This document shows, piece by piece, positions 56,502-64,000 of a stretch of DNA of 64,000 nt. The notes under the pieces are model-generated. The model searched no databases. It was not told the DNA's origin and saw only the letters and a list, made by a program, of their open reading frames with translations. How positions within the stretch are numbered: the stretch's first letter is position 1; the number at the start of each line of letters is the position of its first letter. This DNA comes from Trifolium pratense (lineage: Eukaryota > Streptophyta > Magnoliopsida > Fabales > Fabaceae). A program made the translations under genes and the position numbers. Where the stretch lies: NCBI RefSeq assembly GCF_020283565.1, contig NC_060061.1, positions 1,736,001 to 1,800,000 of the forward strand, given 5' to 3'.

Positions 56502-59500
56502 TTGCAGTTTTGTCCGTTCCCATTTGGAGCAATTAGGCATGTCACAAATGGGAACGGACAAAACTGCAAAACTTCTTACGTCCAATTTATCGAAAAATTG
56601 GACGAAGTAAACTCTTATGCTTGGGGAGCTGCAATGTTAGCATACTTGTATCAAGGTATGAAGGAATGGAAGACCAAAGATAAGGCAATTGACGGCTTCA
56701 CATGGCTTGTAATGGTAAGAGCATTTTTTTTCTTATCATTTTTTTTTCCCTATCTCTTTTTTTGATAATTTTTTCACCAACTTTTTTTTTTCATAGGGCT
56801 TCTTCTTTTCCCATTTTAGAGGTCTTTATACGATCTTCAATATTACTGCGGAGGAAAATCAGGCTCATAATAAGCCAAAACTGGCATATTTGATAGAGTC
56901 ACTTGGGAGAACCGGCGCAAACCACCACAAGAAGATCAACAACGCATTACAGTTGCAGTTGAATTTGGTACATGAGCTCCTGAGACAGGAGGAGGTAAGA
57001 ATTTTACAAACCATTATGATATAACACTAATTATATCTTTATTTTTTAATCTTTATCTTTTTTTTTTTTTTTTTGTATAACATAGAATATAGAAGCAGAT
57101 GTGAGACCCATTACTTGGCATCCATACAATTTGGAAATGTTGCCCCCCCACCTACACGATCAAATCCAATATCGTACAGTCGTCGCCCCTTTATTTTGCT
57201 ACAACTATGTGGAGCGTCATTGTCCACATGTTGTAGCAAAACAGTTTGAGGTCCTTGATGGAGTTGAATTACAAGATGTTGGATCTGATATGAAAACGAT
57301 AAAATTCAAAGCAAAAAGAGGTGGTACAATGGGATGAAATTGGTAGTCGGTTAGCAGAAAACTTCCAGCCTGCTCAACAATCCACTCCCGAGCCAGAAGC
57401 TGCTCACCAAACACCCACTTTTGAAGTTAGTCCAACCAATTCCCCGCATCTCTCCGAACAGGTTGACACTAGTGAAGGTAAAATATTTAACTATGTTATG
57501 TTTTTAGTTACATTCTTAATTATGAAAATATTCTTGATTTGCCTTGGGCATCGGTTAGCAGAAAACTTCCAGCCTGCTCAACAATCCACTCCCGAGCCAG
57601 AAGCTGCTCACCAAACACCCACTTTTGAGCTAGAAGTCACTCACCATTCACCCACTCCCGCGCATAATGCCACATTGGAAGTTACTCCAACCAATTCCCC
57701 GCATCTCTCCGACGGTGATGTGCATTCTTCTCCACCATCAGACCATGTTATGTTTGACACTAGTGAAGGTAAAATATTTAACTATGTTATGTTTTTAGTT
57801 ACATTCTTAATTATGAAAATATTCTTGATTTGCCGGGTTTAAATAATGTGATATATGCAGCCGGGGAAAATGCGGGGGAGAATGTGGGGCATCGCAAACG
57901 CTGTAGACCTGGCATGGCGACTCCTACATCATATCTTGTAACTGGACCAAGAGTAAATAAGGGGCTGTGGGTAAACAAGAAATTTACGCATTCCGACGAT
58001 CACGTCAAAGCTATCTGGGCTAAAAGAAAGAGAAAGGTATGTTTAATTTCAGTTTAAACAAATGAGAGAAGAATAATTTCCTTTTTGTTTTTTTAAATTT
58101 CATGGTCATCTAGGCTTTTGTGCTTATTTCTTTGTTTCTGAATGCAGTGATGAGTTGTTTCCCATTTCATCCATGTTTGTTGAAGAAAAGTGAAATGTAT
58201 ATAACTTGTCTTGATATGCCCCGTACATTTTATGGCAAATCTGTTGTTCTAAGTGATGCTGCTTAGGGATGCTCAAATTAACCAACTGTATTTGAATATT
58301 TCTGTGGGCTATATAACTGTATTTGAATTTCGATTCTATTAGGTTTGCTTGCTCTGAATAGTTATTGTTCTGATTATGTTGGAATGTTACATTGTGTGCT
58401 TTCTCTAGATGTTGTATGTTATCCATTTTTGTGTGTTCATGACTTCATGTTGTTGCTATGAAGTATGCATTTGCAGTTCAGATTGTTTAGTGTTGTTATA
58501 CATGATGTCTGCTTAATGTGATTTAATCAGGTTGGATCGAAAGTGGGTTCGTCCATTTGTTTATTTTGAGTAGTAAAGTAAGTAAATTCATGCGGTTTCA
58601 TGGCCCTGAATTTTCTTACACTTGTGCCACTGGTGTGTGAGCAGGGCCGGTCAAGTGTAAGGTTGGATTGAAAGTGGGTTCGTCCATTTGTTTATTTTGA
58701 GTAGTAAAGTAAGTAAAACCGTGCGTTTTATGGCCCTGTAAAGTAAGTAAAACCGTGCGTTTTAAGGCCCTGAATTTTCTAACACTTGTGCTACACAGGC
58801 ATCTCAGTCGAAACCAACAAAGTCAAAGCCGTCGACTTCACAAACAGTGCCTGAGGTGCCTAAAGAACTCATCATCAGTACTTTGACTCCAACTCCTCCT
58901 GAAATTCCTTTTATCAACCATATGCCAAAGTTCATGCACCCATTTATCGAAGATATTATTGATGTTGATGGTGACGGTTATTGTGGATACCGTGTGGTAG
59001 CTTTGCACCAAAAAGGAACTCAGCAAGATTTTGAGTTGATCAGACTGAACATGGAGAGGGAGCTGAGATTGCATAAGGAATCATATGTGGAGTTATTCGA
59101 TACTGATGAGCGTTACAAGTATGTCACGGATGCACTTTTCACACCTCCGAGAAGGTGTAAACATGCTTTTGCACCAAAGGACAAATGGTTTACTTTTCCG
59201 GATATGGGTTACGTTGTGGCTACTCATTTTCAAAGGGTTGTTGTTCAACTGTCAAATATGGAAAGGTGTGGAGCATCTAGAACTTGTTTCCCATTGCGTG
59301 GCAAACCTCCATCAGACACGTCAGACTTGGATTCCAAGATTATTTGCATCGGCGCGCTCGCTGACCACTTTGTGTTAGTGCGGTTGAAAGAAGGATGTCC
59401 GATACCTCCAACGGCTCATCAGTGGAAAAACTATTGTTGTAAAGAAGCTGCTACATGGGAGCCCATGTTTTTGGATAGAATGCAAAAGTTTGGTGAGCTG

Positions 59501-59575
59501 TTGACCATTGAAAGAGCAGGCGATGACTTAGCCACGATTGGAAATGGTAGCAAAGACGATCCGCTCGAATTGTAG
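56502..59575 (+). pseudogene. PMD-OTU fusion gene, right copy (frameshifted)
   Basis: Plus-strand mirror of the left copy. Exons: about 56502-56714, 56797-56994, 57086-57768, 57861-58036 and 58799-59575. Exon 3 lacks 41 bp near 57317 present in the left copy (the part encoding NCSINFRDHYKKE), so the frame is lost at KAKRGG and a TGA follows. Downstream exons are otherwise open, and OTU motifs DGDGYCGYRV and DHFVLVRL are intact. Amino-acid differences from the left copy include Ser/Cys in RRxKHAF, Thr/Ala in IGxLADH, Leu/Pro in GCxIP, Ser-Glu/Cys-Lys in NYCxxEAA and Met/Thr in DLAxIG. Confidence 0.88.
56526..56545. other. Palindrome loop, 20 bp
   Basis: The only unpaired sequence at the centre. 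Beyond it TGTCCGTTCCCATTT (left) and AAATGGGAACGGACA (right) begin perfect pairing. Confidence 0.95.
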
Positions 59576-60115
59576 TTGATTTTCTCGAATTGTAGTTGAT
59601 TTTAGTAGTTGCATTTTGAATTAGTTAAGCGCATTATTTTTTGTTGGAGTAACAACCAGCCTTCTAACCCTCCTGCATAGTTGTTGCAGGCTTCTGTGCC
59701 AATGACTCATTGAAATGCCCCGCCTTGAGTCCGTTATGGAAAGCGGCGACGAACATTTCTTGATTGGGATTCGACACTTTGATAGTGGCGGCATTGAATC
59801 TGGCTAAGTATTCTCTGAGTGTTTCAGCATAGTTTTGGCGTAGAGCAAATAAGCTAGTCGCTGTTACCTTTATATGCCTTGAACACGAGAATTGGTGTAT
59901 GAATTTCTTGTGGAAATCCGCATAGTTTTCGATCGAATTTCTTGGTAAATTCATATACCAACGCAGAGCGGCATCCTTAAATGTTCCTGATAGCAGTTTA
60001 CATTTAATATGCTCTGGAGCACCAATGATAGCGGTTTGGTTTCCCACTGCCATTAAATGCTCTACTGGATCCGAACTTCCATCAAAAGTTGGTAAGTGAG
60101 GCGATTTGAAGCACT
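56546..60115. repeat. Giant palindrome, right arm (3.57 kb)
   Basis: Reverse complement of 52918-56525. It ends AGGCGATTTGAAGCACT at 60115, next to AGATCCTCTCC, which is unrelated to the left flank. No shared target duplication is visible at the two outer borders. Confidence 0.97.
59664..60112 (-). pseudogene. Tat-type gag fragment, right arm
   Basis: Minus-strand mirror of the gag fragment at 52921-53369; the encoded 129 residues from MAVGNQTAII to TTMQEG are identical in both arms. Together the two gag pieces form the outer shoulders of the palindrome, reading toward the centre. Confidence 0.9.
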
Positions 60116-61663
60116 AGATCCTCTCCTGTTTATTTTGTTTGTTTTGGACGAAAATCAGATGGGCTGGGCCTGGTGTTGCAGATTGCTATTGCTTCACCCC
60201 CAAGAACCTGTTTACACCCCTAGAGGTGGTTTATTTATTTTTTATAGCTTATTCATATAAGTGCTTACTCAAATAAGAGCTTATTCACATATGTGCTTAT
60301 TTAAATAAGTGCTTATCCATTGGAAATGATTATTTGAGTTATTGATTAATTAGTCAATTAATTAAATACTTGATTAAGTGAGTAACAATTTAAGTTGTTT
60401 GATTAAAAGTGTTTAAACTACCAAGTGCTTAAATGGTTAAACACTTAAATAAGTGATTGTTAGTTAAGTGATTAATTAATCGAAACATAATAAGTTCACA
60501 TTAATGTTTGGTTTGCTTACTTGATTTAACACTTTCAAAAAGCACTACTTTAAAAACCCCAGAACTCAACTTTCTCTTGCAATAAATACGATTAAGCAAA
60601 ATCGACAAGTTTGACAAAAGCTTCAATTCGCGCATATATGTATATATTGTCTATACTTTGTTAGCCTGATTTGTTTCTTCTTCGTCTTGCTTAAATTTAT
60701 TCAACACTTAATCAATAAATAGAATGAAAAAGGAAGGGACTGACGTATGACTTTCTCTACCCGAATGGTTTCGAGGCCCTGACGTATGACTCGTGTCTCG
60801 GACCATTCTCATTCTCAAACCTTAAAAACACGTAAAAAACATCTCTTAATCTTTTCTTTTGATTTCGTTAAATCAAACTAAAACGACTTAAGATTAAAAG
60901 GATGAAAAAGGAAGGGACTAACGTATGACTCTCTCTACCTGGATAATTTCGAGGCTCTGACGTATGACTCGTGTCTCGAATTATCCTCATTCTCAAACAT
61001 TTACACAAAACTCCTAAAATCAACTCAATACACTCAAACCTTTTCCACTGCCCGCGCACGCAGTAAAAGTAACACTTTTTTCACAAAACGGGTGACGTTT
61101 TCGTCCCTTTTCCGTAATACAAACAACGCTTAAGCCTCCACCGTGCGAGCATACAAGCAGCGTTTAAATACAAGAATGTGACATTTTTCGCAATATAAAC
61201 CACGCTTAAGCCTCTGAAGTGCGAGCATACAAGCAGCGTTTAAATACGAGAATGCGACTTAGACGTCATGCGTCTAAAAGCAACCAACCCACAAATATTT
61301 TTTACCCTGAACTACGAAACCCTGATTTTCCCATTGCACCTGGGAATACGTAGGAGCAGGATTCAACATCTTGTCGGGCACAATAATATGAAACAAACAT
61401 TTTTCCCCATATACATAATCATATTAATATTAATAAAAACAAACTTTTTTCTATCAATGAAGCAAGAAACAAATATTTAAGTAAACATTAAAAACACATT
61501 AAAGCAAACAAACAATCTCCCTCTAAAAGGTTCTCGTTGAGTACAAGGGATGTAAGGGGTGCTAATACCTTCCCCTCGCATAACCAACTCCCAAACCCAT
61601 TTCTCACCCCTTAAGGTTTTCTCGATATTTTTCTTTCCCTTCTATGGGATAAATAAAATTCGG
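60116..61663 (+). mobile_element. Ogre/Tat-like LTR or 5' region, partial
   Basis: The end of this stretch (GTTCTCGTTGAGTACAAGGG, GGGTGCTAATACCTTCCCCT, CCAACTCCCAAACCC, GGGATAAATAAAATTCGG) resembles the 3' end of Ogre-type LTRs of temperate legumes, recognised from memory. A 180-bp-offset direct repeat (CTGACGTATGACTCGTGTCTCG at about 60779 and 60957) lies inside. The 5' boundary is unknown and may be cut by the palindrome. Confidence 0.5.
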
Positions 61664-61677
61664 TGGCGACTCTGTTA
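61664..61677 (+). promoter_or_regulatory. Primer-binding-site-like motif
   Basis: TGGCGACTCTGTTA directly follows the LTR-like end. TGGCGACTC is the start of the primer-binding site in Ogre-like elements. The motif is followed by CGAGTGTTTACGCTCGAGG and CGCGCCGCGACA, GC-rich words often seen beside it. Confidence 0.5.
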
Positions 61678-61714
61678 ATTTTCGAGTGTTTACGCTCGAG
61701 GTATTTTTCGCGCC

Positions 61715-61890
61715 GCGACAGTGACTAGTATCGACCTCTTCGATCATCCATTTCCTTGCAAAGTCTAGTGGCATCAGACTAATGCTAGAGCCAAAATCAC
61801 ATAAAGCCCTTCCTTTCACGTTCTCAAAGCAGAATGGAACAGTGAATGTTCCCGAATCTTTTTGTTTAGTTGGGAGTTTTCTTTAAGCAT
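61715..61890 (-). pseudogene. Athila-type aspartic protease fragment
   Basis: The minus strand reads LPTKQKDSGTFTVPFCFENV, then KGRALCDFGSSISLMPLDFA and RKW. The ALCDxGxSxxLMPL motif carries the catalytic Asp of the retropepsin in Athila-type Ty3/gypsy polyproteins (usual form ALCDLGASINLMP). Frames break on both sides. It is in reverse orientation to, and directly next to, the Ogre-like LTR end, so two elements are joined here. Confidence 0.75.
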
Positions 61891-62955
61891 ACAATACATT
61901 CTTCGGTTTGAGTTTTCTCTTCCTCATAGTACTCTTCTAATTCTCCCATGAATTCAACATAAGCTTCCTCCAGGGTCATTCCCATTTCCCAGCTGTTTAA
62001 ACCACTTTTGGAATTGTTTCAGCTCATTCTCATCTTTCTCTCTTTTCTCTATTTTCTTTTCTTTTATTCTTTTGGCTTTTTCTCCAATAACATTACATGC
62101 TTCCTTTATCGGATTATCAACTGTATTCTCAATTTTGTTCCAACAAAGACAATTATAGAGAATAACTAAATAACAATTGAATATATTACAAAGACAATAA
62201 AGAGAAAATAACCTTAATGCCCTCAGAGTTCCTTAGCCCTCCTTGTCTCGTCCTTAGAGTTCGCCTAACTCTCTTTGAATATTGGAATAACTCTCAATAA
62301 TTCCGAATGAATAATTATGAAGGAGGAGTGCTCGATTTATAATTTTTCATTTGGATTTGAGGTGTATGCTATTTATTGGAGCCATCGTATCCATCGTAGC
62401 CACGATGGCTTCAGGAAAAGCCTCATCATGGCCACGATGGGTCATATCGTGGTACAATGAAAGATTTACTTCAGATTTTCTTCAGTTTGTTAACTGCCTT
62501 CATCGTGGGTACGATGAATGCGCGCTTTTCTTCATTTTTTGCCCTTTTTTATGTTTTTTTTTTCTTTACTTTTCTTCCTTCTTGGCTAAGTAACTTCGTT
62601 TCTCTAGGTATTTGCTTGCATTTAGTCTTCAATTTCTACTAAAACTACTAAAAACTATTCTAAAATACTACTAAAAATATCATATAATTTACTGTCATCA
62701 ACAAACAATTCTGGGTTTTTTAGCGAACTCACAGATCTGTCTCGCAAACTCAACTTTGGCGAATGAATCAGAGACGATCATTGGCGATGGTGGTTGAAGA
62801 GGTACGGTTGTTGTTGTCGGTGGCGTGGAAGCTCGATCGGTTGTTGTGGTGGTTGATGCTGACCAACCGCGAATCCGCCATGGAAGAAAGAAGAAGATGA
62901 AGAATTGTTCTTGTTAGGAAATCTGGATTTTGACAATAAATCCTTTTGTTTTGTT

Positions 62956-63000
<45 letters not shown>

Positions 63001-63386
63001 GTTTTTGTGCTTATAAAAAAAAGAAATGAAAGAGAGATGATTCTGAGAATTGTTATGGCAAATCTGGATTTTTAGGTTTATGTTCTTCAGATTAGTTTTT
63101 TTTTTTTTTATTTAAATAATAGAAGTTTTTTACGGAAAACTTTTTCTTTTTAATTTTATTAATTGCACATGTCAGTATTTTATTGGTCAGCTCATTACAA
63201 CAATGACACACAATGCGCCACATCAGTATTCCGTTTGAAAAAATTAACAGTAGGACCAATTTTAATAACAGAAAAAGAATTCTAGTATTTTTTTTCACCG
63301 AAAAAAACATAAAAACTATTTTTGACCATTAAAACAAAATATAGGAACTAAAAACATATTTAACCATTCCATTAAAAATGTGCGAT
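61891..63386. other. Mixed retroelement-derived and A+T-rich DNA
   Basis: 61900-62120 on the minus strand may hold more gag/pol-linker sequence of the Athila-type fragment (charged, Lys/Glu-rich). 62360-62520 contains repeated CCATCGT/ACGATGG words (CCATCGTAGCCACGATGG, CCACGATGGGTCATATCGTGG) like an LTR patch. 62700-62930 is GC-richer and leader-like. Poly-T follows at 62960-62996. No intact gene. Confidence 0.45.
62960..62996. repeat. Poly-T tract, 37 bases
   Basis: An uninterrupted T run; could be the A-tail of a retroposed sequence read from the minus strand, but no LINE or SINE body is recognisable beside it. Confidence 0.9.
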
Positions 63387-64000
63387 AAGGATAAGTGTGG
63401 GGTATGGGGTAAATAAGTTAATGTCTCCAATAAATAGCATACATCTTAACGGATAGTTTCATTCCGTATTCCCTTCTTAAGTTCATAGTGACCCATTTTT
63501 TATTTTTATTTTCAAAGAAAAAGGTTTAAAAACGCGTTCTGAAGAGAAACCCTAAAATTCAAGATTTGAGTTACGAAGGTTGTATCTCTCGATCGCATCT
63601 CCAAACCCTAAATCTTGTGTCTCTCGATCATCTCTAAACCCACAAATTTGCGTTCCTCTTCGAAGATTGTTCGGTTTATTTCATTGACGGAATCTTGTTT
63701 TCTTCAAGATAGGGTTCAAATGTGCGTCGAGTTTGGAAAATCAATTTATTCATTTTCTCAGGTAATAGAATTTCGATCTTTTCATTGTAATTTTGAAATT
63801 TTGTTACAAAAGATTTGCCCTTTCGGTTTATATTTGGTACACATGTTTCAATCTTTTTTGTTACAAAAGATTTGCCCCTTCGGTCTGTGAGTGAAAAAAA
63901 TTAATTGGGGGTAGGTATACAAATCTATGAGATTTTTTGTTTTTGCTGGAAAATCCTGTAATATTGTGAAACACGATAAAAATGAAATATTTTTTTTGAA
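63387..64000 (+). repeat. Leader-type repeat, copy 3 (runs off window)
   Basis: Continuous version of the segment that is split at 32824-32870/34755-35767: AATGTCTCCAATAAATAGC, CTTAAGTTCATAG, GAGAAACCCTAAAATTCAAG, TCTCTCGATCGCATCTCC, one leader unit, then the MCVEFGKSIYSFSQ mini-exon with its GTAATA donor-like site. A short CAAAAGATTTGCCCCTTCGG duplication lies at 63807 and 63863. Confidence 0.85.

Larger units (their letters stand above)
52918..56525. repeat. Giant palindrome, left arm (3.6 kb)
   Basis: Base pairs with 56546-60115. Coordinates of corresponding points sum to 113033 in the outer part, 113074 inside a 41-bp indel and 113071 next to the loop (a 3-bp homopolymer difference), so the arms are collinear throughout. 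Only about a dozen substitutions show up in the encoded proteins. The outer border lies within two bases of the break in the leader-type repeat. Confidence 0.97.
53458..56569 (-). pseudogene. PMD-OTU fusion gene, left copy (5'-truncated, otherwise open)
   Basis: Five minus-strand exons with GT-AG borders join in phase: about 56569-56357, 56274-56077, 55988-55265, 55172-54997 and 54234-53458, roughly 695 codons. Exons 1-3 give the C-terminal half of a plant mobile domain (VNSYAWGAAMLAYLYQGM, GFTWLVM, ITWHPYNLEMLPPHLHD, FCYNYVERHCPHVVAKQF). A Pro/Glu/Ser-rich linker follows, with a duplicated block (NFQPAQQSTPEPEAAHQTPT twice), then a basic segment (GHRKRCRPGM, KAIWAKRKRK). The last exon holds an OTU-type cysteine protease domain: DVDGDGYCGYRVVA with the candidate nucleophile Cys, and later LADHFVLVRL with the candidate His, in the arrangement seen next to FAR1/MULE-type plant proteins. 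The first half of the PMD is missing because the palindrome centre cuts the exon; the start codon at 56569 uses loop sequence. Confidence 0.82.

Noticed and set aside
52918..60115. Palindrome as a transposon with very long terminal inverted repeats
   Set aside because: No target-site duplication is found at the two borders, no transposase lies between the arms, and the loop is only 20 bp within a cut exon; inverted duplication fits better.

Overview
The window looks like repeat-rich nuclear DNA from a legume, most likely of the Medicago/Trifolium/Pisum group. Reasons: very high A+T, GT-AG introns, Ogre/Tat and Athila-type Ty3/gypsy fragments, TRIM, hAT, Stowaway-like and Mutator-like miniature elements, and plant mobile domain (PMD) and OTU coding sequence. 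The species is an inference. I see no rRNA, no CRISPR, no bacterial-type operon and no intact ordinary host gene. Everything recognisably coding is a transposable-element product or a captured, broken gene fragment.

Region by region. 1-6.8 kb: A+T-rich DNA with Stowaway-like MITEs, a hAT miniature element (4900-5349, 8-bp TSD) and a LINE remnant. 6.8-15.3 kb: an 8-kb block bounded by two apparently identical 209-bp direct repeats; just inside lie diverged inverted arms of about 1 kb with tRNA-like stretches, and the centre holds a seven-unit ~183-bp tandem array and several MITEs. 15.3-23.3 kb: a complete TRIM (TSD CTTAT), LINE remnants, and two solo LTRs 13 bp apart (TSDs TATAT and TAAGG). 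23.9-27.8 kb: a Helitron-like 3' end on the minus strand, then sixteen ~183-bp satellite units and a 2 x 150-bp repeat. 27.8-34.7 kb: non-coding DNA with a dispersed duplication and nested foldback/MITE elements.

32.8-40.4 kb: a mosaic of a leader-like tandem repeat, a ~195-bp tandem repeat, and exon fragments of at least four unrelated plant genes, all on the plus strand: threonine aldolase, isopentenyl-diphosphate isomerase, dehydroascorbate reductase and a LisH-domain (LEUNIG-like) gene. This looks like transposon capture. A Tat-lineage LTR retrotransposon (40405 to about 50340) is inserted right after the LisH exon. It has a 5' LTR, tRNA-Asp-like PBS, broken gag, protease, reverse transcriptase and RNase H, an integrase lacking its core, and an antisense extra ORF. 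A complete non-autonomous LTR element (46719-48309, TSD CAGAA) sits inside that antisense ORF.

52.9-60.1 kb: a near-perfect giant palindrome with arms of about 3.6 kb and a 20-bp loop. Each arm carries a PMD-OTU fusion gene reading outward from the centre, and at its outer end a Tat gag fragment reading inward. The left gene copy is open through five predicted exons that join in phase; the right copy has a 41-bp frameshifting deletion. 60.1-64 kb: an Ogre/Tat-like LTR end with a primer-binding-site-like motif, an Athila-type protease remnant, and a third copy of the leader repeat. No set of genes here forms a pathway; the relationships are nested insertions, captures and duplications.
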